NCBI GenBank assembly: GCA_963781285.1
Contig: CAWAFI010000026.1
Span: forward strand, 62,001-126,000
Direction: 5' to 3'
Source: CAIWHR01 sp963781285
Lineage (GTDB): Bacteria; Pseudomonadota; Gammaproteobacteria; Burkholderiales; Casimicrobiaceae
DNA length: 64,000 nt
In this document: positions 1-8,406 of the stretch, in pieces
Position numbering within the stretch: the stretch's first letter is position 1
How the letters are laid out: each line of letters opens with the position of its first letter
Position numbers and translations under genes: made by a program
The notes under the pieces: model-generated
What the model was told of the DNA's origin: nothing
What the model saw: the letters and a program-made list of their open reading frames with translations, nothing else
Databases searched by the model: none

Positions 1-2
1 CG

Positions 3-89
3 ATTCCGATCTGGACCGGCGAGATCAAGGACAAGTACCACCAGAACACGCCGCAGGGCGGCATGGTCATTGTCTTCGCCCTGAAGTAG
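3..89 (+). CDS. 3' end of an unrecognised protein (partial)
   Basis: An open frame runs in from the left edge and stops at TAG. The 28 visible residues end in GGMVIVFALK. I do not recognise the family from so short a tail. No start is visible because the gene begins outside the window. The frame has no internal stop and its composition fits its surroundings, so it is probably the real end of a gene transcribed toward the SUMF1-like gene on the opposite strand. Confidence 0.45.
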   Translation: MPIWTGEIKDKYHQNTPQGGMVIVFALK

Positions 90-221
90 CCTGCGGATCT
101 CCAACCGAGGGTGAGGCGGGAGGGCGTAAGCCCTCTGCCTCCCCGCTCGATTGCGTTGGTCAGAACGTGGAAAGAAGCGGCGCCAGGCCCGACGGCAGGC
201 TGGGCCAGGCGAAGCGCGGGT

Positions 222-1007
222 CTAATCGCCGGCGCAGCGGAACCCCGAGAACCTGCGCTTCCTGTCGGCGGAATCGAAGCCGCGAACCGAGACGCGCACG
301 CTCTTTGCCGAGGTGAACCAGGAGCCACCGCGCATTGCCACGAAGATTGGGTCCTCGGGCTTGTACGGATCGTTGGTGAACTGCCAGACATTGCCGAGCA
401 TGTCGTAGAGCTGGAATCCATTGGGCAACTTCGTGGCCACCTCCTGCGTTCGGCCACCGCTGTTGTCCTTGTACCAGGCGATTGCATCGAGGTCGCCGTA
501 ACGCGCCGCCGGGCTGCCGCCGCGGGCAGCGTACTCGTACTCGCGCTCGGTGGGGATTCGCATTCCGATGTCGGTGCAGTATTTCAGCGCGTCGCCCCAA
601 TTCACGCGCTCAACGGGCAACTGCTCGCTGCCCTTGCGGAAGCTCGGATTCGTCCCGGTGACGCGCTTGTACGCGGCCTGCGTGACGAGGGTCTGGCCGA
701 TCCAGAAGCCCTTTGCGATCGTGACCTCGCGCTGCGGAACCTCGTCGCTGTCGCAAAGGGTGTCGCCCGGCGAGCAGCCCATCATGAATTTACCCGGAGG
801 AAGCCAGACGTACGTGAGGCCATCCTTGGGATTGACCATGGTGGTCAACGCCGGCGTATTGGGATCGGTTGCAGCGGCTGCCGGCGCGTCGTCCGCGGGC
901 AAAGCACGGCGAGCCGAATCGGGTTGCTCCTGCGCCGGGAGCGCCCGGGTGAGCAGAAGCGCCAATGCGACAGCGGCTGCAGCTGATCGAAACGGCGGCC
1001 GTTTCAT
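222..1007 (-). CDS. Exported SUMF1 / formylglycine-generating-enzyme-like protein
   Basis: A 261-residue protein with a hydrophobic N-terminal signal (MKRPPFRSAAAAVALALLL, cleavage probably near ALPA-Q) and one SUMF1-type domain from about residue 60 to the end. Family hallmarks are visible: WLPPGKFMMG, WIGQTLVTQAAY, RIPTEREYEYAARGG, a Gly-Asn-Val-Trp motif (MLGNVWQ), MRGGSW and the C-terminal FSGFRCAGD. The frame stays open 96 codons further upstream, but that extension is arginine-rich and unlike the family, so I chose the ATG that starts a clean signal peptide. Members of this fold include formylglycine-generating enzymes and many non-catalytic, ergothioneine- or kinase-associated relatives. 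No catalytic cysteine pair can be assigned, so the activity is unknown. The location is periplasmic or surface by inference. Confidence 0.85.
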   Translation of the reverse strand: MKRPPFRSAAAAVALALLLTRALPAQEQPDSARRALPADDAPAAAATDPNTPALTTMVNPKDGLTYVWLPPGKFMMGCSPGDTLCDSDEVPQREVTIAKGFWIGQTLVTQAAYKRVTGTNPSFRKGSEQLPVERVNWGDALKYCTDIGMRIPTEREYEYAARGGSPAARYGDLDAIAWYKDNSGGRTQEVATKLPNGFQLYDMLGNVWQFTNDPYKPEDPIFVAMRGGSWFTSAKSVRVSVRGFDSADRKRRFSGFRCAGD

Positions 1008-1616
1008 TGAGTCTCGCACTCTACTTTGCGAGGCATCGCGACACAAGGGGACGGTGGGCAATGTGCCGATCGTCGTTGCACGAACCTGGCAGGGGTTGGC
1101 CAGGTGCTGAACACGCCCGCCAAGTTGCTGCGCAAAGTCACTGACTTCCGGCTCCACTCGCTGGATCCGGCCAAACTGCATACCCCAGGCTGGATGACGA
1201 CGATTATCTTCAAACTCACCGACCCTGTTGGCAGCCTCACCACCTACTGGGACTTGTTCACTCGCTTCTGGGACCGCGAGTTTGTCGAGTCGCATTCCAC
1301 CACCTCCGACTACCTCAACAACAAGCTGACCTATCGGCTAACTTGAAGTCCCACCGGCAGCAGCCCGTTGGACTGGCCGTTGAATGGAATGCGATCCGAT
1401 TTGATCTGACGTTGGTTGCCAGGTCGAATTCCGATCAGGACACCAAAAGGGATAACGGGGGAGTGGGAAAGCTTGGCGAAAATGCACGGAGAAGATGCTA
1501 TGGGGTTCGCCTTTGCGATCATTGCGTTAGCTGAATTCGTGGACCAGAATAGGCGAATCCCTCGTCTGCCGCATTCGACGCCCTTGCATTGCCGACTGGT
1601 GCCACAAGGAACCGCG
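1008..1616. other. Intergenic stretch without a confident gene
   Basis: About 600 bases between the divergent SUMF1-like gene and phaM. A plus-strand frame ending at 1346 has protein-like composition in its last 70 codons (for example LTTYWDLFTRFWDREFVES) but no ribosome binding site, and I match it to no family. It may be a gene remnant or chance. The segment is less GC-rich than the genes around it. No tRNA, terminator or clear repeat was seen. Confidence 0.4.
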
Positions 1617-2009
1617 ATGAGCACAACCCCGCCTGAATCCCCGCCCGGCTCGCCGACACTTCCGTTTTCACCGCAGGACGCGATGGATTTCATGCAACGG
1701 ATGTGGAATCCGTTCGGCATACCGATCCCCGGTTTCGGCGTGCCCGGTGCGCCGGCGCCGACGCCTGCTCCTTCCGGCGCGTTGCCGTTCCCGAGCCCGG
1801 CCGCGATGTTCGCGACCCTCGACCCGGCCGAGGTGGAACGCAAGATCGGCGAGCTCAAGGTCATCGAGGGCTGGCTGCAAATGAGTCTCAACCTCATGCA
1901 GATGAGCATCAAGACAATGGAGTTGCAGAAGGCCTCGCTCGAGGCGCTGCGCGGTTCGCATGAGCCGTCACCTCCCCCGGCCGGACCCCACCCGCGCCGC
2001 AAGGCGTGA
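1617..2009 (+). CDS. phaM: PhaM-like polyhydroxyalkanoate granule protein
   Basis: A 130-residue protein preceded by AAGGA seven bases before the ATG. It has a conserved N-terminal segment (DAMDFMQRMWNPFGIP), a Pro/Ala-rich linker (residues about 40-62), then the PhaM core (ATLDPAEVERKIGELKVIEG, followed by LNLMQMSIKTMELQ), a short amphipathic helical region, and a Pro/Arg/Lys-rich tail. In Ralstonia, PhaM activates the PHA synthase and links granules to the nucleoid; the basic tail here fits a DNA-binding role. The protein is shorter than the Ralstonia one because it lacks the long PAKKA-like tail. The frame continues upstream, but the SD-supported ATG fits the family start. No phaC, phaA or phaB lies in the window. 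Confidence 0.8.
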   Translation: MSTTPPESPPGSPTLPFSPQDAMDFMQRMWNPFGIPIPGFGVPGAPAPTPAPSGALPFPSPAAMFATLDPAEVERKIGELKVIEGWLQMSLNLMQMSIKTMELQKASLEALRGSHEPSPPPAGPHPRRKA

Positions 2010-2048
2010 CTGCGCCGCCATTCGATCGTCCCCACAAGGAACGCCCCG

Positions 2049-2702
2049 ATGAGTCTCACGTTGTATTACGGTTCCGGTTCCCCCTATGCATGGCGCGCGC
2101 AGTTCGCACTCGAGCACAAGGCGCTTTCGTACGAGCTGAAGGTGCTGTCGTTCTCCGCCGGCGACACGAAGAAGCCCGAGTTCATCGCGCTCAACCCGCG
2201 CCACCGGGTGCCGGTACTCGTCGACGGCGATTTCGTACTCTACGAATCGAATGCGATCGTCGAGTACCTCGACGAGGCCTATCCGGCGACCGGCGCGCCG
2301 CTCTTCCCCGGCGACGCGCGGACGCGCGCGCTCGTGCGGCGGCTGATCCTCGAGGTCGATAACTATTTCGACGAGGCGATCGAGCCCGTCCTCGACCAGG
2401 CGTTCGGGAAAAAGCCCGAGGAGCGCGACGCGCAGAAGATCGCCGACGGCCGGAAGGCGGTGATCGAGGAATACGCGCTGTTCACCAAGGCGCTGCGCGG
2501 CGAGTTCCTGGCGGGGCCGCTGTCGGCAGCCGACTTCGCGTTCTATCCGCTGGTGGCCTTCATGAAGCGCTGCGAGATGAAGCTGCCCGACCTTGACGCC
2601 GACGGGATGCTGACGCCGGGATTAAAAGGGTGGAAGGCGCGCGTCGAAGCGCTGCTGTTCTTCGAGCGGACGATTCCGCCGCACTGGAAGCAGAAGAGCT
2701 GA
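2049..2702 (+). CDS. Glutathione S-transferase family protein
   Basis: A 217-residue protein with an N-terminal thioredoxin-fold GST domain (SLTLYYGSGSPYAWRAQ, with a Ser/Tyr cluster where the catalytic residue usually sits; then HRVPVLVDGDFVLYESNAI, the cis-Pro and glutathione gamma-glutamyl contact motif ES). An all-helical C-terminal domain follows from about residue 90, including GPLSAADFAFYPL with the helix N-capping box. The length is typical. An AAGGA lies close upstream of the ATG. The stop codon overlaps the start of the YbhB-like gene, so the two are probably cotranscribed. The substrate cannot be deduced. Cytosolic. Confidence 0.88.
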   Translation: MSLTLYYGSGSPYAWRAQFALEHKALSYELKVLSFSAGDTKKPEFIALNPRHRVPVLVDGDFVLYESNAIVEYLDEAYPATGAPLFPGDARTRALVRRLILEVDNYFDEAIEPVLDQAFGKKPEERDAQKIADGRKAVIEEYALFTKALRGEFLAGPLSAADFAFYPLVAFMKRCEMKLPDLDADGMLTPGLKGWKARVEALLFFERTIPPHWKQKS

Positions 2703-3334
2703 TGATGGAACTGACGACGACGGCGTTTGCCGACGGCGGCGTGATTCCCGCTGAATTCGCGTTCGGCGCGATCGATCCGGCCACGCATGTCAGGCTGTCC
2801 GCCAATCGCAATCCCGATTTCGCGTGGAGCGGGCTGCCCGCGGGCACGCGTTCGCTGGCGCTCGTCTGCCACGATCCGGACGTGCCCTCGCGCGGCGACG
2901 ACGTAAACCAGGAAGGCCGCATCGTGCCGGCGTCCCTGCCGCGCGTGGATTTCTTCCACTGGGTACTCGTCGACCTGCCGGCGGGCACGCCGCCCATCGC
3001 GCGCGGCGAATTTTCCGACGGGGTCACGGCGCGGGGCAAGCCGGGACCCGACGCACCGCGCAGCGCACGCCAGGGAATCAACGATTACACCGGATGGTTC
3101 GCGGGCGACAAGGACATGGCCGGAAACTACTTCGGCTACGACGGGCCGTGCCCGCCCTGGAACGATGCGATTCCGCATCGCTACGTGTTCACGTTGTATG
3201 CCCTCGGCGTGGCGCGGCTCGATGTCGGAGGTGCGTTTACGGGCGCCGACGCCCGACGCGCGATGGCTGGCCACATCGTTGGCCAGGCGGCGGTCAGCGG
3301 CCGCTACACGCTCAATCCGGCGGTGCGGCTGTAG
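2702..3334 (+). CDS. YbhB/YbcL-family PEBP (Raf kinase inhibitor-like) protein
   Basis: A 210-residue protein of the phosphatidylethanolamine-binding fold. Visible motifs are the CHDPDVPSRG ligand-pocket loop, FFHWVLVDLPAGT (the His-Trp strand) and YFGYDGPCPPWNDAIPHRY, which carries the conserved GPxPP and HRY elements. It starts at an ATGATG pair, the first ATG overlapping the GST stop codon by one base; either ATG is possible. Bacterial members bind small anionic ligands, but no biochemical role is established. The C-terminus overlaps the 3' end of the opposite-strand M61 gene by 23 bases. Confidence 0.88.
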   Translation: MMELTTTAFADGGVIPAEFAFGAIDPATHVRLSANRNPDFAWSGLPAGTRSLALVCHDPDVPSRGDDVNQEGRIVPASLPRVDFFHWVLVDLPAGTPPIARGEFSDGVTARGKPGPDAPRSARQGINDYTGWFAGDKDMAGNYFGYDGPCPPWNDAIPHRYVFTLYALGVARLDVGGAFTGADARRAMAGHIVGQAAVSGRYTLNPAVRL

Positions 3335-5144
3335 CGCCCAGCCACGCATCGCGGCGCAAGCGGACATCGTCGCTGATCGTCGCCGCGAGCGCCAACCAGC
3401 ACGTGTCGCGCGGCGCTTCGGCGAGCGTCAGCTGCGCGACGATCAATTCGTCGCGACGAAACGCGTGCACGGGGACCATCTCGCCTGCGTGCCGGCGCTC
3501 GAGCAACCGCTCGACCATCTCCGCCGACGCGCGCAGCCCGTCGATCGCAACGAGCATGTCGCCACCGGCCAACCCCGCCTGCTCGGCCGGCCCGCCGCTG
3601 TAGACATGCTGCAGCGGCGGTTCCGTGCCGCCGCCGACTTTCGCGCCCAGCCAGCAGCGCGCAGCGCGATCGCCGTCGCCGACACGTCCCTTCGGCGGCT
3701 TGCCGCCGCGGTCGCTGCCGCTCTCCGCCGCGCGCAGGTGAAGCGTCACGCCGAACTCGCGCAGCAGATCGTCGAGCGGCGGATCGTCGGTGCCATGCAC
3801 GTACCGTGCGAAGAATTCACCAAACTCGCCGCCGCCAAGCTCCGCGGCGATCGCCGCGATCGCGTCTTCGGGAACGCCGGTCCCGCTCTTGCCATAGCGC
3901 AACCACAATGCGCGCATCAGCGCGTCGAGGGATGCGTCGCGCAAACGCAGGGCCAGGTCGAGCGCGAGCGCCACGAGCGAGCCTTTCGTGTAGTAGCTGA
4001 CAACGGCGTTCGGCGTGTTCTCGTCGCGCCGGTAGTACTTGATCCACGCGTCGAAGCTCGATGCGGCGAGGCTTTGGACATGCCGCCCCGGTCCGCGCAG
4101 CACATCGGTGATCGTCCGGCCGACCAGTTCGAGATACTTGGCGGGTTCGATGACGCCACTCCTGACCAGCGCGAGATCGTCGTAATAGGACGTGATGCCC
4201 TCGAACGCCCAGAGCTGCCGCGTGTAATTCTCGCGCGCGAGATCGTATGGCGTGAACGCCGCCGGCTTGATCCGCTTCACGTTCCAGCTGTGGAAGTACT
4301 CGTGGCTCGCGAGGCCGAGGAAGCTCACGTAGTCGTCGGTAGCCTTCGCCACGCCCGGCGCGGGCAGGCCCTCGCGCCGGCAAACGAGGCTCGTGCTCGT
4401 GCGATGCTCGAGGCCACCGTAGCCGTCCCCGACCGCTGCGACCTGGAACAGGTAGCGGTCGAACGGCGCGCGGCTGCCGTCGCCATCGCCGAAAAGGTCG
4501 ATCTGCCACTGGCAGACGTGCGCGAGGTCGCGGGCGACGCGGTCGAGATCGGCATGGATGCGGCCGGTGACCGCGACGTCGTGCCGGGCACCTCCGGCGT
4601 CGAACGAGACGAGCGCAAAGTCCGCCATTTCGACCGGATGATCGATGAGCTCGTCATAGTTCGCCGCGCGATAGGCGCCGAAGCCGTATTCCGCGGCACC
4701 GGCGCGCGGCAGCGTTGTCGCGACACGCCAATCGCGCGGAGCGCCATCGGGGGCGGCGATGATGACGTCGCACGGATCGTCGGCGCGGCCGTCCGGGCAC
4801 AGGAACACCGCGGCGCCGTTGAAGTAGGCACGTGTCGCGTCGACGTACGCTGCACGCACCGACAGATCGAACGCATACACGCTCGCGATGACCGTCAGCG
4901 GGCCCGGGCACGGGGCGGCGCGCCAGACGTCCTTCGCTTCCTTCATGACGGCTACCGCTGTTCCCGCGGACTCAGCGCGCACGGTGACGAATTGCCGCGC
5001 GAACTCGCGAATCAGATAGCTGCCGGGAATCCACGCGGGCAACCGGAAGCACTGCCCCGCGGGGTCCGGGTCGGCGACGGTGCAGGCGACCTCGAGGGTG
5101 TGGGCATGCGGGTCGCGAACGGCGATCCGATACTGCGTCGTCAC
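3312..5144 (-). CDS. M61 family aminopeptidase with C-terminal PDZ domain
   Basis: About 610 residues. An N-terminal beta-sandwich (YRIAVRDPHAHTLEVACTV, then CFRLPAWIPGSYLIREFAR) leads into a gluzincin catalytic domain with HEYFHSW, zinc ligands His281 and His285 by my count, general base Glu282, and a downstream third-ligand Glu in LWAFEGITSYYDD. A PDZ domain near the C-terminus follows (VYSGGPAEQAGLAGGDMLVAIDG). This is the family of the glycyl aminopeptidase of Sphingomonas. No signal peptide is apparent, so I infer a cytoplasmic location. The frame is open further upstream but would overlap the neighbouring gene, and there is no ATG between 5314 and 5144; I chose the GTG that places the family N-terminus first. 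The ribosome binding site is weak, so the start is uncertain. Confidence 0.85.
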   Translation of the reverse strand: MTTQYRIAVRDPHAHTLEVACTVADPDPAGQCFRLPAWIPGSYLIREFARQFVTVRAESAGTAVAVMKEAKDVWRAAPCPGPLTVIASVYAFDLSVRAAYVDATRAYFNGAAVFLCPDGRADDPCDVIIAAPDGAPRDWRVATTLPRAGAAEYGFGAYRAANYDELIDHPVEMADFALVSFDAGGARHDVAVTGRIHADLDRVARDLAHVCQWQIDLFGDGDGSRAPFDRYLFQVAAVGDGYGGLEHRTSTSLVCRREGLPAPGVAKATDDYVSFLGLASHEYFHSWNVKRIKPAAFTPYDLARENYTRQLWAFEGITSYYDDLALVRSGVIEPAKYLELVGRTITDVLRGPGRHVQSLAASSFDAWIKYYRRDENTPNAVVSYYTKGSLVALALDLALRLRDASLDALMRALWLRYGKSGTGVPEDAIAAIAAELGGGEFGEFFARYVHGTDDPPLDDLLREFGVTLHLRAAESGSDRGGKPPKGRVGDGDRAARCWLGAKVGGGTEPPLQHVYSGGPAEQAGLAGGDMLVAIDGLRASAEMVERLLERRHAGEMVPVHAFRRDELIVAQLTLAEAPRDTCWLALAATISDDVRLRRDAWLGATAAPPD

Positions 5145-5314
5145 GGCGAGGGGCAGAAGGGTGTATCGAGATGGTCGCTGGCCCGCCGCGGCGGGGAAAG
5201 CGCCGGCGGTTGTCTCGGACGAGTGCGGTGCCGCCGCGGATTGTACCGTCCGTTCTGCACCGGCGCATGAAGACAGGCGGCGCGAAACGGATGCGGCGGG
5301 CCGGCGCGCCTGGT

Positions 5315-5794
5315 TCAGACTGCCCGGAAGCAACCTCGACACGCCGTCGCATCGAGGCTCAGCCGGGTCGAGCAGTACGGACAGGCCTTGGAGAGCGACA
5401 TCCGCCAGCGCCAGACGCCGATTCCGAACATCACCAGCGCGCAGCCGCCGATCACGCCGGCGATGACAGTCGTGGTGAGCCAGCTTCGATCGACTTCGTA
5501 ACGCGAGCGATCGGGTTCGCGCATCGTCTCGAGGGGCTCGGAAGGCTTCGCTTTGAACACCGGCACCGACCGCAGCTGGACTGGTTCGTCGACGCCCATT
5601 TGGCTCAATGCAACCTGCTGCGACGTTTGCAGCGGGGTGGCCGATGCTGTCCCGGCACCGTAGCGATTGGCGCAGGTCGCGACTGCAGCGTTGGCGCGCA
5701 GCGACAGGCATTCCTCCGGCCCTGCGATAACCCCGTCAATCGGAGCGCAGGTCGCCAGTGCGAGCATCCAGCCGAGCAATCGACGAAGCGTCAT
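5315..5794 (-). CDS. Membrane-anchored zinc-ribbon hypothetical protein
   Basis: A 159-residue protein with a strong ribosome binding site (AAGGAG) before its ATG. It has a signal-like N-terminus (MTLRRLLGWMLALATCAPI), a Cys-containing extracytoplasmic stretch of about 90 residues, one transmembrane helix (TTTVIAGVIGGCALVMFGIG) and a short C-terminal zinc ribbon with two CxxC pairs (CPYCSTRL and CRGC). I do not recognise the family. The layout suggests a periplasmic domain tethered to a cytoplasmic treble-clef-like metal site, or the reverse if the first helix is a true anchor. It is transcribed in the same direction as the M61 gene, which starts 170 bases downstream. Confidence 0.65.
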   Translation of the reverse strand: MTLRRLLGWMLALATCAPIDGVIAGPEECLSLRANAAVATCANRYGAGTASATPLQTSQQVALSQMGVDEPVQLRSVPVFKAKPSEPLETMREPDRSRYEVDRSWLTTTVIAGVIGGCALVMFGIGVWRWRMSLSKACPYCSTRLSLDATACRGCFRAV

Positions 5795-6016
5795 CGCGGC
5801 TCCTTCAGGGGGCAACTCCGGGCCGGCGCACAGACGGGGACGCCGATCCGGGTTCGAACCACTCCGGTCGCTTTCTCTCCGAAAAGCAAGAATCGAACCA
5901 AGGCACCGTCCGGCAGTGTTCGGCGTAGCCAAAGCACCATCTGCCTATCGCGAGCCGCACTGCCCAAGAAACGGAAACCAGAGGGCTCACCCTGGCTGCT
6001 GTCCGCCGTTGTTTAT

Positions 6017-6092
6017 TGGCGCCCCGAAGACGAATCGAACGTCCGACCTGTCCCTTAGGAGGGGACTGCTCTATCCACTGAGCTACCGGGGC
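6017..6092 (-). tRNA. tRNA-Arg (anticodon CCT)
   Basis: The full cloverleaf is visible on the minus strand: acceptor GCCCCGG pairing with the 3' TCGGGGC (closing G-U), D arm GCTCAGTGGATAGAGC, anticodon loop CTCCTAA (CCT), T arm CGTTCGATTCG and an encoded CCA end. 76 bases including CCA. It reads AGG codons. Confidence 0.96.
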
Positions 6093-6265
6093 GCGACGGA
6101 CAATCTTACCGGATCGTCGCGCCCGACTTTGCCCGCTCTCAACGGATCGCATGCGGCAACACCGCAACGCGTGCCGGCGATGCTGTCACCCCGCCGACCG
6201 CATCGTGCGTTTGCGGTGGTGATGTACGTGCGCATGCACCGCGTCTATCGGCAGAGGACGGCATG

Positions 6266-6850
6266 CTATCGCGTTGTACCTTCGACTGCCGCCCAGCGCG
6301 GACACCCGACGAGATGGTCGTTCACGAGCCCTGTCGCCTGCATGAATGCGTACATGATGGTCGATCCGACAAAGCGGAATCCGCGGCGCTGCAGGTCCTT
6401 CGACAGCGCGTCCGACTGCATGCTGCGAGCCGGCACCTCAGCGAGCGTTCGCCACCCATTCTTGACCGGCTTGCCATCGACGAAAGCCCAGACGTAGCGA
6501 TCGAAGCTGCCGCATTCGCGCTGCAGATCGAGAAATGCGCGGGCGTTGGTTACAGCACTCTCGACCTTGAGTCGATTGCGGACGATGTTCGGGTTGGCGA
6601 TGAGTCGCTTGATGCGACGGGCGTCGAAGCGCGCAACCTTAGCCGGATCGAAAGCATTGAACGCCGCGCGATAGCCGTCGCGTTTCCCGAGGATCGTCGA
6701 CCAACTCAATCCTGCCTGCGCACCTTCGAGGATCAGGAACTCGAAGAACACGCGGTCGTCGTGTACCGGCACGCCCCATTCGTTGTCATGATAGGCGGCG
6801 TAGAGCGCACTGCTATCGGCCCACGGGCAGCGGGTGATCCGGGCGGACAT
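6266..6850 (-). CDS. tag: DNA-3-methyladenine glycosylase I
   Basis: A 194-residue base-excision repair enzyme that removes 3-methyladenine from alkylated DNA. It follows the Tag family closely: RCPWADSSALYAAYHDNEWG at the N-terminus, EGAQAGLSWSTIL, the helix-hairpin region around ANPNIVRNRLK, and a C-terminal NDHLVGCPRW. The zinc-snap ligands of the family are all present: Cys8, His21, His179 and Cys183. The length is normal. It faces aat divergently across about 120 bases. Confidence 0.96.
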   Translation of the reverse strand: MSARITRCPWADSSALYAAYHDNEWGVPVHDDRVFFEFLILEGAQAGLSWSTILGKRDGYRAAFNAFDPAKVARFDARRIKRLIANPNIVRNRLKVESAVTNARAFLDLQRECGSFDRYVWAFVDGKPVKNGWRTLAEVPARSMQSDALSKDLQRRGFRFVGSTIMYAFMQATGLVNDHLVGCPRWAAVEGTTR

Positions 6851-6973
6851 GGGGCGGGGTCAGGTGAGCGCCAAGCGCGAGGCGCCCGATTATCGGCGCG
6901 CGCTCCTCCGGCCGCAATCCCGCGGAGCGGGTGATGTGAGGTGCCTGGCTGCCGTGCATGGCAGAATCGACGC

Positions 6974-7681
6974 GTGATTCCCTGGCTCCGTCCCGGCATG
7001 CCGTTCCCGCCGCTCGAAACCGCGCTCGACGATCCGAACGGGTTATTGGCGGCCGGTCCGGACCTGACGCCGGCGCGCCTGCTCGAAGCGTATCGCCACG
7101 GCATCTTTCCCTGGTACAACGAGGACCAGCCCGTGCTGTGGTGGAGCCCCGATCCGCGGATGGTGCTCTTTGTCGCCGAATTTCGGGTGACACGGTCGCT
7201 GCGCAAGGTCGTGAAACAGGAGCGCTTCGAGATCCGTGCCGACAGCGCGTTTCGCGCCGTGATGGAAGCATGCGCGGCGACGCCGCGGCCGGGGCAGGGC
7301 GGCACGTGGATTACGCCGGCGATCGTCGATGCGTACTGCGCGTTGCACAAAGGTGGAAACGCCCATTCGGTCGAGGCATGGCGCGACGGGCAGCTTGTTG
7401 GCGGCTTGTACGGTGTGGCGGTGGGCCGGATGTTCTTCGGCGAATCGATGTTCGCGCACGAAACCGATGCATCGAAGGTAGCGCTCGTCCATCTCGTGGG
7501 GATGCTCCGGGCGCGCGCCTGCCCGCTCGTCGACTGCCAGCAGGAGACCGCGCACCTGGCGTCGTTCGGCGCGAGGCCGATTCCGAGGCGGGTGTTTGCC
7601 GAGCGCCTCGCAGCGTTGGTACACTGCCCCGCGCCGGAGGGCGCTTGGGCGCCGCTTCCGGTTTCGGACCTGCTCCGGTGA
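6974..7681 (+). CDS. aat: Leucyl/phenylalanyl-tRNA--protein transferase
   Basis: A 235-residue enzyme that adds Leu or Phe to N-terminal Arg/Lys of proteins, marking them for ClpS/ClpAP. Family signature: WLRPGMPFPPLETAL, GLLAAGPDLTPARLLEAYR, GIFPWYNEDQPVLWWSPDPR, GGTWITPAI, SVEAW, GLYGVAVGRMFFGESMFA and DCQQETAHLASFGA. I chose the GTG giving VIPWLRP because the family starts there; the longer ATG start adds 11 residues of poor character. It ends in a GTGA overlap with bpt, indicating translational coupling. Confidence 0.95.
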   Translation: MIPWLRPGMPFPPLETALDDPNGLLAAGPDLTPARLLEAYRHGIFPWYNEDQPVLWWSPDPRMVLFVAEFRVTRSLRKVVKQERFEIRADSAFRAVMEACAATPRPGQGGTWITPAIVDAYCALHKGGNAHSVEAWRDGQLVGGLYGVAVGRMFFGESMFAHETDASKVALVHLVGMLRARACPLVDCQQETAHLASFGARPIPRRVFAERLAALVHCPAPEGAWAPLPVSDLLR

Positions 7682-8406
7682 CCAAACTCAACGACCTGCC
7701 CCTGGCGTCGCTGCAGTTCTACGCAACGGCGCCCTACCCGTGCAGCTACCTTCCCGGACGCGCGGCGCGGTCACAGGTGGCAACCCCCAGCCATCTGATC
7801 GACACCGGCGTCTACAGTGAATTGGTCCGACTTGGGTTCCGGCGCAGCGGCGCCTTCACTTACCGTCCTTATTGCGACCACTGCCGTGCCTGCGTCCCGG
7901 TCAGAGTCCCGGTCGCGGCCTTCCGGCCGAACCGCACGCAGCGCCGCTGCCTGCGGCACCACGCGGAGCTCGCCGTCGTGCGGCGGGAGCTGGCGTTCAA
8001 CCCAGAGCATTACGCGCTCTATCTCCGCTACCAACGCTACCGGCACCCAGGCGGGGGAATGGACCAGGACAGCCGCGAGCAGTACCAGCACTTTCTGCTC
8101 CAGAGCAACGTGACCACCGATCTGCTCGAGTTTCGGGAACAGGGCGCATTGCGGATGGTCAGCCTCGTCGACCGGCTGGCCGACGGACTGTCATCCGTCT
8201 ATACATTTTTCGAGCCCGACATACCCGGGGCGAGTTACGGCACGTTCAACATCCTTTGGCAGATCGCTCGTTGCCGGGCGCTCAACCTACCGCACCTCTA
8301 CCTTGGCTACTGGATCGCCGAAAGTAGGAAGATGGCCTACAAAGCAACGTTTCGGCCGATCGAGGGGCTGGTGGAGGGGAGGTGGAGGCGGTTGCCGACC
8401 CCATAA
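7678..8406 (+). CDS. bpt: Aspartate/glutamate leucyltransferase (bacterial arginyl-transferase family)
   Basis: A 242-residue member of the ATE1-like Bpt family, which transfers Leu from tRNA to N-terminal Asp/Glu. The N-terminal domain has LASLQFYATAPYPCSYLPGR and the Cys cluster YRPYCDHCRACVPVR. The C-terminal GNAT-like domain has YLRYQRYRHPGGGMD, SSVYTFFEPDIPGASYGTF and YLGYWIAESRKMAYKATFRP. It starts at a GTG overlapping the aat stop (GTGA). With aat it forms the bacterial N-degron pair feeding the Clp protease; clpP and clpX lie about 37 kb away, but no clpS or clpA is in the window. Confidence 0.94.
   Translation: MTKLNDLPLASLQFYATAPYPCSYLPGRAARSQVATPSHLIDTGVYSELVRLGFRRSGAFTYRPYCDHCRACVPVRVPVAAFRPNRTQRRCLRHHAELAVVRRELAFNPEHYALYLRYQRYRHPGGGMDQDSREQYQHFLLQSNVTTDLLEFREQGALRMVSLVDRLADGLSSVYTFFEPDIPGASYGTFNILWQIARCRALNLPHLYLGYWIAESRKMAYKATFRPIEGLVEGRWRRLPTP

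Noticed and set aside
5820..5940. Possible second tRNA near tRNA-Arg, because GTTCGAAC and AATCGAAC motifs occur
   Set aside because: The T-arm stems around both motifs do not pair, and no acceptor or anticodon stem can be built. At best this is a decayed remnant.
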